Source: Sphingomonas sp. JC676
Lineage (GTDB): Bacteria; Pseudomonadota; Alphaproteobacteria; Sphingomonadales; Sphingomonadaceae
DNA: 64,000 bases
Direction of reading: 5' to 3'
Assembly: GCF_014489075.1 (NCBI RefSeq)
Contig: NZ_JACTGR010000005.1
Coordinates: 1 to 64,000, forward strand
The position numbers and the translations under genes are program-made. The stretch's first letter is position 1. The number at the start of each line of letters is the position of its first letter. The notes beneath the pieces are model-generated. The model was given only the letters and a program-made list of their open reading frames with translations. It made no database searches and had not been told where the DNA came from. Shown here piece by piece: positions 39,131-47,489 of the stretch.

Positions 39131-39775
39131 ATGTCCATTGGCCCGCGTACCCTGGTGATCGAAACGGCGACTGCCGCCTGTTCGGTGGCGCTGCTGGAAG
39201 AGGGGGTCCTCCTCGCCCAGACGCACGAAGTCGTCGGCCGCGGCCATGCCGAGCGGCTGGTGCCGATGATCGGCGGACTGCCCGGCCAAGGCCGCGCCGC
39301 GCGCATTCTCGTCGATGTCGGCCCAGGCAGCTTCACCGGTGTGCGCGTAGGCTTGGCCGCCGCGCGAGGGTTGGCGATCGGCTGGGGCGCGCAAGTCGCC
39401 GGCTACTCGTCGCTCGCACTGCTGGCAGCGGCGGGTTTTGCTGCTGATCCCGCGCTGCTCGTGCTTGCCGTGGTGCTCGAAGGCGGGCACGGTGAAGTCT
39501 TCATGCAGGCGTTCACCTCTTCGCCGCTGGCCGAGGACGGGCCGCTCCGCTCGCTCCTCCCTGCCGCCGCGCTCGACGCGCTCGGCACCCGCGCCGCGAT
39601 CGGCAGCGGCATCCGCCGTCTCGCGCTCCTCGACCCCAATCGCGACCTGCGCGAGGCGCTTCCCCACGCCACCGATGCGCTGCTGCTGCCGCCCGGGTTC
39701 GCCGCGTTGCCGCCGCGCCCGATCTATGGCCGCGCGCCCGATGCCAAGACGCTGGCCGAGCGCGGCCTGGTATGA
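39131..39775 (+). CDS. tsaB: tRNA threonylcarbamoyladenosine biosynthesis protein TsaB
   Basis: 214 residues. Typical TsaB/YeaZ start LVIETATAACSVALLE, then VGRGHAERLVPMIGGL and the GPGSFTGVRVGLAAARGLAIG signature. It is the inactive partner that dimerises with TsaD in making the t6A base at position 37 of ANN-decoding tRNAs. Its stop overlaps the rimI start (ATGA), an arrangement seen in many bacteria. Confidence 0.95.
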   Translation: MSIGPRTLVIETATAACSVALLEEGVLLAQTHEVVGRGHAERLVPMIGGLPGQGRAARILVDVGPGSFTGVRVGLAAARGLAIGWGAQVAGYSSLALLAAAGFAADPALLVLAVVLEGGHGEVFMQAFTSSPLAEDGPLRSLLPAAALDALGTRAAIGSGIRRLALLDPNRDLREALPHATDALLLPPGFAALPPRPIYGRAPDAKTLAERGLV

Positions 39776-40248
39776 GCGGCACGATCAACATGACCGAACT
39801 GCGCGAAGGCGGGATGCAGGACCTGCCCGCCGTCAGCGCGATCATGCAGGAAGCGTTCGACCCGCGCTTCGGTGAGGCATGGACCAGCGCGCAATGCATG
39901 GGAATGCTGTCGCTGCCGGGTGTGTGGCTGGTCATCGCTAGCCTGGGCGGAATCGATTCGGGTTTCGCGCTGGCGCGCTCGACCGGCGTGGAGGCCGAAT
40001 TGCTGCTGCTTGCCACCCGCCCCGCCACCCGTCGACGCGGAATAGCCGGAGCCCTTCTGCGCGCAGTGATCGCCGAAGCACGCGATCGTGGAGTGGAAGA
40101 GATGCATCTGGAGGTGCGCGCCGGCAATGAAGCGGTTCAACTTTACCGACGAGAAGGTTTCGACAAGGTGGGAGAGCGGCGAAATTACTATCGCGGCAAC
40201 ACCGGACAAGCGTTTGATGCACAGACCTTTGCTAGGAAACTCGTCTGA
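39772..40248 (+). CDS. rimI: GNAT acetyltransferase, RimI (ribosomal protein bS18-alanine N-acetyltransferase) type
   Basis: 158 residues with GNAT motifs: EAFDPRFGEAWTSAQ, LLLLATRPATRRRGIAGALL with the acetyl-CoA loop RRRGIAGAL, HLEVRAGNEAVQLYRREGF and DKVGERRNYY. It acetylates the N-terminus of ribosomal protein S18. The start overlaps tsaB by 4 bp; an internal ATG at 39790 is also possible. Assignment as RimI rests on the pairing with tsaB. Confidence 0.9.
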   Translation: MSGTINMTELREGGMQDLPAVSAIMQEAFDPRFGEAWTSAQCMGMLSLPGVWLVIASLGGIDSGFALARSTGVEAELLLLATRPATRRRGIAGALLRAVIAEARDRGVEEMHLEVRAGNEAVQLYRREGFDKVGERRNYYRGNTGQAFDAQTFARKLV

Positions 40249-40356
40249 ATTTTGGCGCAAGTAGATGGTTAAGCGCTTGCCTTCGATCCAAATTGGTCCG
40301 ATAGGGCGCCGAAGGCGGCATCTATAGTCGCCCCAAATCGGGTCGAAAGGAAAACC

Positions 40357-40770
40357 ATGGACGCTTCATCAGACATTCAGGAAACTTTGGTCACCCTGAC
40401 AGCAGATATTGTTTCTGCACATGTTAGCAACAATAGCGTTGCTGTTTCCGATCTTCCGCTACTGATCCAGAACGTGCATGGCGCGCTTTCCGGCCTCGGC
40501 ACCGCTGTCGCTGAGCCCGAAGTGAAGCAGGAGCCGGCCGTTTCGATCCGCTCTTCGGTGAAGCCGGACTTCATTGTCTGCCTCGAAGACGGCAAGAAGC
40601 TGAAGATGCTGAAGCGCCACCTGATGACGCACTATCAGATGACCCCGGAGCAGTATCGCGCCAAGTGGAATCTTCCGGCTGACTATCCCATGGTCGCGCC
40701 GAACTATGCCGAACAGCGCCGCACGCTCGCCAAGAAGATCGGCCTCGGCACCAAGCGCCGCAAGCGCTAA
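40357..40770 (+). CDS. Ros/MucR-family transcriptional regulator
   Basis: 137 residues. The bacterial zinc finger is C75, D78, H88 and H92 in FIVCLEDGKKLKMLKRHLMTHY, followed by TPEQYRAKWNLPADYPMVAPNYAEQRRTLAKKIGLG, the canonical MucR C-terminus. The N-terminal half drives oligomerisation. MucR proteins are H-NS-like global repressors that bind AT-rich DNA, controlling exopolysaccharide, motility and cell-cycle genes in alphaproteobacteria. It has its own promoter region (40249-40356) and a strong terminator. Confidence 0.95.
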   Translation: MDASSDIQETLVTLTADIVSAHVSNNSVAVSDLPLLIQNVHGALSGLGTAVAEPEVKQEPAVSIRSSVKPDFIVCLEDGKKLKMLKRHLMTHYQMTPEQYRAKWNLPADYPMVAPNYAEQRRTLAKKIGLGTKRRKR

Positions 40771-40803
40771 GTCATTCGCTCCCTTTCGAGGGGTGGGAAC
40801 AAG

Positions 40804-40844
40804 CGCCGGCCCGGGCAGACGCCCCGGCCGGCGTTTTGCTTTTG
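40804..40844 (+). terminator. Intrinsic terminator after mucR
   Basis: CGCCGGCC-C-GGGC pairs with GCCC-C-GGCCGGCG across an AGAC loop (one internal mismatch), followed directly by TTTTGCTTTT. This is the clearest Rho-independent terminator in the window. Confidence 0.9.
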
Positions 40845-40895
40845 GACGACCGCGCGCCCCTTCCCCCGCCGCGCCAATGGCGTTACATCGGCGTC

Positions 40896-41318
40896 ATGCC
40901 TCGCAAGATTGATCTCGAAGCGCTCTGCCATGAAAAGGGCCTGCGCATTACCGAACAGCGCAAGGTGATCGCCCGCGTCCTTTCCGACGCCGAAGATCAT
41001 CCCGACGTGGAAAAAGTGTATGAACGCGCCTCTGCGATCGACCCGGGCATCTCGATCGCCACGGTCTATCGCACCGTGCGACTGTTCGAAGAGGCCGGCA
41101 TCCTCGATCGCCATGATTTCGGCGACGGCCGGGCGCGCTACGAGCCGGCGCCCGAGGCGCATCACGACCATCTGATCGACGTCGAGACCGGCCGCGTGAT
41201 CGAGTTCGTCGATCCCGAGCTGGAACTGCTCCAGAAGCAGATTGCCGAGCGGCTGGGCTTCCGGCTCGTCGATCACCGGATGGAGCTCTATGGCGTCGCG
41301 CTCGACCGCAAGAGCTGA
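40896..41318 (+). CDS. fur: Fur-family ferric uptake regulator
   Basis: 140 residues from ATG 40896. Winged helix with LRITEQRKVIARVLSDAEDHPDVEKVYERA and DPGISIATVYRTVRLFEEAGIL, then the dimerisation domain with metal-site H89-H90-D91-H92 in EAHHDHLIDVETG. The structural CXXC zinc pairs of many Fur proteins are absent, as in other alphaproteobacterial Fur/Mur proteins. It regulates iron (or manganese) homeostasis genes. The 3' end overlaps the start of the next gene. Confidence 0.93.
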   Translation: MPRKIDLEALCHEKGLRITEQRKVIARVLSDAEDHPDVEKVYERASAIDPGISIATVYRTVRLFEEAGILDRHDFGDGRARYEPAPEAHHDHLIDVETGRVIEFVDPELELLQKQIAERLGFRLVDHRMELYGVALDRKS

Positions 41319-42162
41319 AGCCGCTGCGCGGCGACGTGCCGACGCCGCCGAGGGCATTCCCACCAAGCTGAGCCCGATCGGGCGGATGCGACTGGTGGCC
41401 CGCATCGCCATGCTCGTCGGGGCGCTGATGCTGTTCGTGCCGCTCCACTATCTCTTCCGGCTGTTCCACTTGCCTTCGCCCTGGCCGCGCTTTTTCCTGA
41501 GCACCGCCGCGCGGATCTGCGGCGCGCGGGTCAGGCGCGTCGGCACGCCGCTCAAGCGCGACGTGTTCTACATCTCCAACCATCTGAGCTGGATCGACAT
41601 ATTGGCGCTTGGCGGGACCAGCGGCACCGCCTTTGTCGCCAAGGCGGAGATCGCCACCTCGCCGGTGGTCGGCTGGCTCGCTGGGCTCAACCGCACCGTC
41701 TATGTCAAGCGCGAGAACCGGCTGGGCGTGGCCGAGCAGATCAACCAGCTGCGCGACGCGCTGGCCGAGAATTGGGCAATCACCGTCTTCCCCGAAGGCA
41801 CCACCACCGACGGCAAGTCGCTGCTGCCGTTCAAGACGCCGATGCTGCGCGTGCTCGAGCCGCCACCGCCCGGCGTGATGGTCCAGCCGGTGATGCTCGA
41901 TTATGGCGATGCCGGCGAGGACATCGCCTGGATCGGCCAGGAGCGCGGGCTCAACAACGCCAAGCGGCTGCTGAGCCGCAAGGGCAGCTTCGGGCTCGAG
42001 GTGCATTTCCTCGAGCCTTTCCATCCCCGCGACTTCCCCGGCCGCAAGATCATCGCAGCCGAGAGCCGCAAGCGGATCGAGGAAGCGCTGGTGGCGACGC
42101 TGGGCCATCCGCTACGGCCGTTCCGGTTCGCCGAGGAGGCGATCGGGTACCGGGTTCCGTAA
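41290..42162 (+). CDS. 1-acyl-sn-glycerol-3-phosphate acyltransferase (PlsC family)
   Basis: 290 residues from ATG 41290, which overlaps fur by 29 bp; an internal ATG at 41386 is the alternative. One transmembrane helix (VARIAMLVGALMLFVPLHYL) precedes the HX4D catalytic motif in SNHLSWIDILALGG and the FPEGTTTDGKSLLPFK substrate motif. It makes phosphatidic acid, or ornithine-lipid-type acyl transfers in close relatives (OlsA). It stands between fur and miaB as in other sphingomonads. Confidence 0.9.
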   Translation: MASRSTARAEAAARRRADAAEGIPTKLSPIGRMRLVARIAMLVGALMLFVPLHYLFRLFHLPSPWPRFFLSTAARICGARVRRVGTPLKRDVFYISNHLSWIDILALGGTSGTAFVAKAEIATSPVVGWLAGLNRTVYVKRENRLGVAEQINQLRDALAENWAITVFPEGTTTDGKSLLPFKTPMLRVLEPPPPGVMVQPVMLDYGDAGEDIAWIGQERGLNNAKRLLSRKGSFGLEVHFLEPFHPRDFPGRKIIAAESRKRIEEALVATLGHPLRPFRFAEEAIGYRVP

Positions 42163-42190
42163 GGCTAGGATTGCTAGTCATTCCACATCG

Positions 42191-42266
42191 TTATCCCGGC
42201 GAAAGCCGGGATCCAGAGCAACGCAAGACATCGCTTGTGGCCCTGGGTCCCGGCTTTCGCCCGGAT
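42191..42266. repeat. REP-like inverted pair (CCCGGCGAAAGCCGGG type)
   Basis: CCCGGCGAAAGCCGGGATCCAGAG (left) and CCCTGGGTCCCGGCTTTCGCCCGG (right) are mirrored hairpin units with GAAA/TTTC loops. This palindrome family is common between genes in alphaproteobacteria. Confidence 0.85.
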
Positions 42267-42400
42267 ACGGATGGAAATGGGTTCGTGCGGCGAAGGGATC
42301 GGTTGACGAAGTTGACACACTAACGGGTTTTTCGCGACGTGGGCGCCGCGCCTTCGAAAATTTCGACGATGAGAAAGAATCGATCCTTCGATCACCCCTG

Positions 42401-42417
42401 AAATCCTACATTGCAAG
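42401..42417 (+). repeat. 17-base direct repeat, copy 1
   Basis: AAATCCTACATTGCAAG, identical to 44599-44615. Both copies are intergenic and in the same orientation; this copy is 58 bp upstream of miaB. Confidence 0.6.
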
Positions 42418-42474
42418 GCCCCGGTCTTCATCGGGGTGACGGACCGCACGGGGACAGGTATAGGCCCGCCGATC

Positions 42475-43770
42475 ATGACCACCCCCAAGACTTTCCACGT
42501 CAAGTCGTTCGGCTGCCAGATGAACGTCTATGACGGCGAGCGGATGGGCGAGCTTATGGCTGCGCAGGGCCTGACCGCGACCGCCGACGCCAATGACGCC
42601 GACCTTGTCGTGCTCAACACCTGCCACATCCGCGAAAGGGCGACCGAGAAGGTCTATTCGGACATCGGGCGCCTGCGGAAGCATGGCCGCGCACCGATGA
42701 TCGCGATCGCGGGCTGCGTCGCCCAGGCCGAAGGCGAGGAGATCGTCCGCCGCGCCAAAGTGGATGTCGTGGTCGGCCCGCAGGCCTATCACAATCTGCC
42801 CGAGCTGGTCGCCCAGGCCGCACGCGGCGAATCCGCGATCGACACCGACATGCCGCTGGCCAGCAAGTTCGGCGCGCTGCCGGCGCGGCGGAAGGTCTCG
42901 CCCTCGGCCTTCCTCACCGTCCAGGAAGGCTGCGACAAGTTCTGCACCTATTGCGTGGTGCCCTATACTCGCGGCGCCGAGGTCAGCCGGCCGTTCGCGG
43001 CGATCGTCGACGAGGCGAAGGCGCTGGTCGATGCCGGGGCCAAGGAGATCACCCTGCTCGGGCAGAACGTGAATGCCTGGGACGATGCCGAGGGCCGCGG
43101 GCTGCACGGACTGATCGCCGCGCTCGACCGGATCGAGGGGCTCAGGCGCATCCGCTACACCACGAGCCATCCCAACGACATGCGCGACGGGCTGATCCGG
43201 GCGCATGCCGAGGTGGAGAAACTGATGCCGTTCCTGCACCTGCCGGTGCAATCGGGCAGCGACCGCATCCTCAAGGCGATGAACCGCAGCCATAGTCGGA
43301 ACTCCTATCTCCGCATCCTCGACCGCGTCCGCGCTGCCCGGCCCGACATCGCGCTGTCGGGCGACTTCATCGTCGGCTTCCCCGGCGAGACTGATGCCGA
43401 GTTCGAGGAGACGCTGAGCCTGGTCGCCGAGGCCGGATACGCCCAGGCGTTCAGCTTCAAATACTCGCCCCGCCCCGGCACCCCGGCCGCCGAGATGGAC
43501 GGCGCCGTCCCGGCCGAGGTCATGGACGAGCGGCTCCAGCGGCTCCAGGCCGCGCTCAACCGCGACCAGGAGGCGTTCAACGCCGGCACCGTCGGCAAGA
43601 CCTGCCAAGTGCTGCTCGAGCGGCGCGGCAAGCTGCCCGGGCAGCTGATCGGCAAATCGCCCTGGCTGCAATCGGTGCACCTGATGACCGATGCCGCGAT
43701 CGGGGACATGGTCGAGGTCGATATCGTCCGCGCCGATCCCAATTCGCTGGCCGGACGCCTTCGTTCCTGA
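42475..43770 (+). CDS. miaB: tRNA-2-methylthio-N6-dimethylallyladenosine synthase
   Basis: 431 residues from ATG 42475. N-terminal UPF0004 cysteines lie in [30 protein letters not shown] and [10 protein letters not shown]; the radical-SAM CX3CX2C is [46 protein letters not shown] and a C-terminal TRAM domain complete it. It methylthiolates i6A37 in tRNAs reading U-initial codons, using two [4Fe-4S] clusters. The usual downstream partners phoH and ybeY are not here. Confidence 0.96.
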   Translation: MTTPKTFHVKSFGCQMNVYDGERMGELMAAQGLTATADANDADLVVLNTCHIRERATEKVYSDIGRLRKHGRAPMIAIAGCVAQAEGEEIVRRAKVDVVVGPQAYHNLPELVAQAARGESAIDTDMPLASKFGALPARRKVSPSAFLTVQEGCDKFCTYCVVPYTRGAEVSRPFAAIVDEAKALVDAGAKEITLLGQNVNAWDDAEGRGLHGLIAALDRIEGLRRIRYTTSHPNDMRDGLIRAHAEVEKLMPFLHLPVQSGSDRILKAMNRSHSRNSYLRILDRVRAARPDIALSGDFIVGFPGETDAEFEETLSLVAEAGYAQAFSFKYSPRPGTPAAEMDGAVPAEVMDERLQRLQAALNRDQEAFNAGTVGKTCQVLLERRGKLPGQLIGKSPWLQSVHLMTDAAIGDMVEVDIVRADPNSLAGRLRS

Positions 43771-43772
43771 CG

Positions 43773-43970
43773 CTATCGTCCCTGGGCCGCGGGGCGCTCG
43801 GCCAACCGAGTCTCGCGGTGGCATTGGTGGCAGAAGGCGAAATCGAAGGTTTCGCTGAGTATCCAGGCCTGGTTTTCCAGGCTCCATTCGGCCCATGCAT
43901 CGCGCGTCACGGCCACTGCGCCGCATCGTTCGCACGCATATTCTACCCGAGGGGCCTCGCCTCCTGCCAT
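43773..43970 (-). CDS. Small zinc-ribbon protein
   Basis: 65 residues from ATG 43970 (an upstream start would give 85). Two CX2C pairs, C13-X2-C16 (YACERCGAV) and C47-X2-C50 (AFCHQCHRET), form a probable zinc ribbon separated by an aromatic-rich stretch (WAEWSLENQAWIL). Function unknown; it may bind nucleic acid or a protein partner. It converges on miaB with a 2-bp gap. Confidence 0.7.
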   Translation of the reverse strand: MAGGEAPRVEYACERCGAVAVTRDAWAEWSLENQAWILSETFDFAFCHQCHRETRLAERPAAQGR

Positions 43971-44098
43971 GGCGCCCTTATAATCGAGAGACGGTCCGCT
44001 TCGGAGGGAAGCTTCTCCGAAACGGAGCAACTTAGCGACGATTGCTCCCGCCCACGCACTGGGATAGCGTGCCGCTTCCTCACATCATGGAGACGGTC

Positions 44099-44572
44099 AT
44101 GCGGCTTGGAACTTGGGCACTGGCGGGTTCGGCATTGCTCCTGGGGACGGCGGTCGCCTCGGCCGGCACAAGCAAGCCGGTGGCACCGTCGGACGCGAGC
44201 AGCACGATCGCCGGGCGCCAGGCGGCGTTCCGGATGTCGGGCGCGCTGATCAACGGCATGAAGGGCGTGGTCGAGCGCGGCGACGACGTCGCCAGCCAGG
44301 CCTTCGCCGCCCGCGCCATCGCCAGCTGGGCCAAGGCGCTCCCGGGCATGTTCCCGGCCGGAAGCGACGTGGCCCCCTCCAATGCCCTGCCGGCGGTATG
44401 GACCGACCGGGCCGGCTTCGAGGCCAAGGCGGCGGACTATGCCGCAGCGGCGGCCAAGCTCGCCGACCTCGCCAAGGCGGGCGACAAGGCCGGCTTCGCC
44501 GCGCAGTTCGCCGAACTCGGCAAGACCTGCGGCGCGTGCCACAGCAGCTTCCGCAAGGACGACCACCACTGA
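44099..44572 (+). CDS. Cytochrome c', class II (exported)
   Basis: 157 residues. ATG 44099 is preferred over 44087 because GGAG lies 7 bp upstream. A signal peptide ends near VASAG; the mature four-helix bundle carries a single C-terminal haem site C144-G-A-C147-H148. RMSGALINGMKGVV at the start of helix 1 and the KTCGACHSSFRKD end are typical of cytochrome c'. Such proteins bind NO or serve as small periplasmic electron carriers. It is divergent from the zinc-ribbon gene. Confidence 0.92.
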   Translation: MRLGTWALAGSALLLGTAVASAGTSKPVAPSDASSTIAGRQAAFRMSGALINGMKGVVERGDDVASQAFAARAIASWAKALPGMFPAGSDVAPSNALPAVWTDRAGFEAKAADYAAAAAKLADLAKAGDKAGFAAQFAELGKTCGACHSSFRKDDHH

Positions 44573-44598
44573 GAGCGCGGAGCGGATCGTTCCAGCGC

Positions 44599-44615
44599 AA
44601 ATCCTACATTGCAAG
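44599..44615 (+). repeat. 17-base direct repeat, copy 2
   Basis: AAATCCTACATTGCAAG, identical to 42401-42417, placed 26 bp after the cytochrome c' stop and before the convergent DUF4440 gene. Confidence 0.6.
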
Positions 44616-44639
44616 TCCGAAGGCCGCGCAACCCACCGC

Positions 44640-45116
44640 TCAGGGCACGGCCTTGTGGTCGAAACTGAGGATGCGGGCGACCTGCCAGCCATCGGGCCCC
44701 TTCTTCCAGAGATGGACGAAGCGGGCCCGGCCGACGAGCTTTTCGGGGCCGTCGCCCTTGCGCTCGTAGAAGACATGCTCGCCCTCCTCGATCGCGCCGA
44801 AGCCGGGGACCGGATCGACGTGCAGCGTCTCGGGCACCAACGCGCGGCGGCTGCGCCACGCGTCGGGGGCCTTCTTGGCCTCGCACGCCTTGGCGTAGAG
44901 CGCGACGAAGGCCGGGCCGCTGGTCGTCACCACGCCTTCGCGGTCGTGGTACATTTCGAGATCCGCGGTCACCAGCCGGCTCATCCGGGCCGGATCACAG
45001 GCCTGGAAGAAGGTGGCGAAGAGATCCGCATCCGCCGCCTTTATCTGGGCGGTCAGCGCGTCGCCGGTGGGGATCGTCACCGACTGGAGTAGGGCAAGTG
45101 CGACAACGAGGGTCAT
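44640..45116 (-). CDS. Exported DUF4440/SnoaL-like (NTF2-fold) protein
   Basis: 158 residues. A hydrophobic start (MTLVVALALLQSVTIP) suggests export. The cone-shaped NTF2 fold is indicated by QIKAADADLFATFFQACDPARM, LVTADLEMYHDREGVVTT and the final strands VGRARFVHLWKKGPDGWQVARILSFDH, the usual DUF4440 ending. No reaction can be named. It has a good sigma-70-like promoter just upstream. Confidence 0.82.
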   Translation of the reverse strand: MTLVVALALLQSVTIPTGDALTAQIKAADADLFATFFQACDPARMSRLVTADLEMYHDREGVVTTSGPAFVALYAKACEAKKAPDAWRSRRALVPETLHVDPVPGFGAIEEGEHVFYERKGDGPEKLVGRARFVHLWKKGPDGWQVARILSFDHKAVP

Positions 45117-45144
45117 AAGCGGGCTCCCAGTGTGTTATTTGTAT

Positions 45145-45172
45145 AATACACAAGGAGCCGCCGCTGGCAATC
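45145..45172 (-). promoter_or_regulatory. Sigma-70-like promoter for the DUF4440 gene
   Basis: On the minus strand TTGCCA (45167-45172), 16 bp, then TATTAT (45145-45150), about 29 bp upstream of the ATG at 45116. The -35 overlaps the stop codon of the DUF4893 gene. TGTGT/ACACA half-sites flank the -10. Confidence 0.6.
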
Positions 45173-45824
45173 AGCTCTTCGGCTGCTGCTCCACGGGCAC
45201 GGGGGTGAGTTCATAGACGTCGACATCGCCGGCGCGCGGGCCGGGCACCGCCAACCGCCAGCGGAAATTGGCGAAGCGCTCGGCCACGCCGACCATGTCG
45301 CGCTTCGGATCGGTGCCATAACCATGGCTGTTCTCGCCCGCCTTGCGTTGGCGCGCGCCGAGAAAGACGTAGCGATTGCCGTCCGGATAGAAATAGCCCG
45401 CGGCGATATCGGTGCCGGTCTGCTTGGCGAAGCCGAGCGAATTCTCCTCGCCCGAGACGAAGCAGAAGCCGGGCGCGGTCGCCTGGACCACGGCGCCGCG
45501 CTGGCCGGAGCGCATATGGAGCGTGCGGCAACGGTAGGAGCCCGGCGGCAGCGCGGCATTGTCGAGCCCCGCGCCGGGATCGAGCACCGCGCCCTGGGTC
45601 TGGCGCGTGACCGCGCGCAGCCGGGCGTGGAGCTTCCTCCAGTCCGTGGCGAGGCCGGTGAGGCGCACGCTGTCGCGCGGGGCGATCGCCTGACGCCAGG
45701 CGGGCTCGGGCTGGATACGCGGCGGCACCGGCACGATCGTGGCGATCGACACAGGATGCGGTGTCTTTGCAGTGCACGCGGCAAGCGCAGGCACACTGAG
45801 AAGCGCGCAGATAAGCCGGTACAT
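45171..45824 (-). CDS. DUF4893-like lipoprotein
   Basis: 217 residues from ATG 45824. Lipobox VPALAAC makes it a lipoprotein candidate. The body reads PAWRQAIAPRDSVRLTGLATDW, LPPGSYRCRTLHMR, YFYPDGNRYVFLGARQRKAGEN and FRWRLAVPGPRAGDVDVYELTPV, the layout of DUF4893 proteins found in sphingomonads. Function unknown. A longer open frame upstream is not supported. Confidence 0.8.
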   Translation of the reverse strand: MYRLICALLSVPALAACTAKTPHPVSIATIVPVPPRIQPEPAWRQAIAPRDSVRLTGLATDWRKLHARLRAVTRQTQGAVLDPGAGLDNAALPPGSYRCRTLHMRSGQRGAVVQATAPGFCFVSGEENSLGFAKQTGTDIAAGYFYPDGNRYVFLGARQRKAGENSHGYGTDPKRDMVGVAERFANFRWRLAVPGPRAGDVDVYELTPVPVEQQPKS

Positions 45825-45980
45825 TGGCTTCCTCCGGTAAAGGGCTTCGATCGGTCTGAAACTCTTACCGAAAAATGAACGCAAATTATTAACAACTGGT
45901 AAATATATTGCACGTGCGCACAAAGTTTTGCGCCCCGACCCGGTAGTGCTAGACCGGTACGCCTTCGGGGGGATGTACCT

Positions 45981-46784
45981 ATGCCGGTTTCGCGCCGCTT
46001 CGCCTTTACCGAGACGCTGAAGAACAAGCGCGAGCGGCTGGTCCAGGCCGAGCTCGACGCGCCCAAGCCGCTGGCGAAACGCACCGCGCATATCGTCCAC
46101 GAGCTGGGCCAGCTGCCGGGCGACACGCCGAGCGACAACAGCGTGCCCGAGGGCTATCGCTGGATCCTGCCCTCGCCCTCCAACGCCTATATCGCGGTGC
46201 ATTCGGTGCAGATGGCGGCCAACTTCATCGACTATAATCTGGTTATCCACGACCAGATGACCGGCGCGGCGCTGCACCTGAACGAGCACAGCTTCAGCGG
46301 CACCAACCGTTCGAACTGCGCATCGCCGCTGTTCGACGCGTTCCTGGCGAGCGAGGCGGCGAACGGCGTGCCGCCCGCGGTGCTGGCGGGCTATGACTAT
46401 TCGGTCGACGTCGAGAGCGGCAATATCGGCGCGCCGGTGGCGCACTGGACGACCGACGAGACCTTGCTCGTGCGCTTCGGCTTCGACGTGATCGGCAGCA
46501 TGATCGGCAATCTGGGGCAGGACCAGTTCGAATATGAGGTGGCGCCGACCGGGCCGCCGCTCCAGATCCTCAGCCGCAACGGCAACCGGCCGCATGCCCC
46601 GACCAAGCCCACCACGCTGCGCCTCGTGCTCGGCGCGCACGGCACGCAGCAGATCGCGTTCGGCAGAGGCAAGACTCCGCTGCCGTTCGGGTCCGGACTG
46701 GTGCGGCGCCTCCCCTGGCTGTTCTGGATCCCCGGGCTGCTGCGCTACCAGAATGCCGATCATGTCGGCGGATACCCGGTGTGA
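45981..46784 (+). CDS. Uncharacterised protein, 267 residues
   Basis: No known family recognised. No signal peptide; the N-terminus is charged (RRFAFTETLKNKRERLVQAELD). Middle segments VHSVQMAANFIDYNLVIHDQMTG and HWTTDETLLVRFGFDVIGSMIGNLGQDQF look like a folded soluble domain; the C-terminus has an amphipathic aromatic helix (LVRRLPWLFWIPGLLRY). Upstream (45880-45980) is an AT-rich promoter region with an inverted repeat CCGGT/ACCGG (45940-45957). Codon usage matches neighbours, so it is a real gene. Confidence 0.75.
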   Translation: MPVSRRFAFTETLKNKRERLVQAELDAPKPLAKRTAHIVHELGQLPGDTPSDNSVPEGYRWILPSPSNAYIAVHSVQMAANFIDYNLVIHDQMTGAALHLNEHSFSGTNRSNCASPLFDAFLASEAANGVPPAVLAGYDYSVDVESGNIGAPVAHWTTDETLLVRFGFDVIGSMIGNLGQDQFEYEVAPTGPPLQILSRNGNRPHAPTKPTTLRLVLGAHGTQQIAFGRGKTPLPFGSGLVRRLPWLFWIPGLLRYQNADHVGGYPV

Positions 46785-46877
46785 CCGGCGATTCGGGGCG
46801 GCCGGACGGTAGCCGGATACCCTAAAGTCACAAAGGTCATGGGTCCAACGCGCGCACGCGCACCGAGCGCCACGGCC

Positions 46878-47489
46878 TCACCAGTCATCCTCCAGGTCGC
46901 GCGGCGCGCCATGCGGATCAGGGCCGTGCGGGATCGGCTGGGCGACGAAATCCGCGTCGGTGAGCGGATCGGCGGGGACCGGACTGTCCTGGAGCTGGTC
47001 GAGCATCGGCGCGAGCGCGGCGCCGGCATCGTCGGCCATCTTGTTCAGCCGCGCCCAGCGCGTGCCCTGCTCGCCGCTCCAGGGCGCGAGATGGGTGAGG
47101 AGCAGCGACAGCATCTTGTCCGAGGGCTGGCGGATCTCGCCGACCAATTTGCCGTCGCGCCAGACCTCGCGGACCGAGCCGCGGATCGAGCGCTCATAGG
47201 CGATGGTGAGCAGCCGCGCGGTGGCGAAGCGCAGTGCCTGGTCCCAGGCCGCGGCGAACGGCGCGCCGCTGGGATGCTGGCGCAGGCGATAGGCCGACCG
47301 CGTGGTGATCCCCGCCTCCTCGCACGCCATCGAGATGCAGCCGGTCTCGGCCAATGCGGTGAGGAAGCTGCGCTGGCGCGCGGCGGTCCAGCCGTCGTGG
47401 CGGGTGCGCTGGAGGGTTACGGGGGTGTAGTCGGCCAGCGGATCGGCGTTGCCGGCCTCCGGGGCCGGGCTTGGATGGTCGTGCTTCAT
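46878..47489 (-). CDS. HTH protein resembling phage terminase small subunits
   Basis: 203 residues. The core RQRSFLTALAETGCISMACEEAGITTRSAYRLRQ is a helix-turn-helix like that of small terminase subunits and related regulators, followed by FAAAWDQALRFATARLLTIAYERSI. No other phage gene (large terminase, portal, capsid) is nearby, so it is either a domesticated remnant or a chromosomal regulator common in sphingomonads. The C-terminus is acidic and probably disordered. Confidence 0.7.
   Translation of the reverse strand: MKHDHPSPAPEAGNADPLADYTPVTLQRTRHDGWTAARQRSFLTALAETGCISMACEEAGITTRSAYRLRQHPSGAPFAAAWDQALRFATARLLTIAYERSIRGSVREVWRDGKLVGEIRQPSDKMLSLLLTHLAPWSGEQGTRWARLNKMADDAGAALAPMLDQLQDSPVPADPLTDADFVAQPIPHGPDPHGAPRDLEDDW

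Larger units (their letters stand above)
42163..42474. other. Non-coding gap between plsC and miaB, with repeat elements
   Basis: 312 bp with no gene. It contains a REP-like inverted pair (42191-42266), a low-GC stretch around 42330-42400, and a 17-base element AAATCCTACATTGCAAG (42401-42417) that recurs at 44599. The miaB promoter should be here but I cannot pick out convincing hexamers. Confidence 0.6.
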
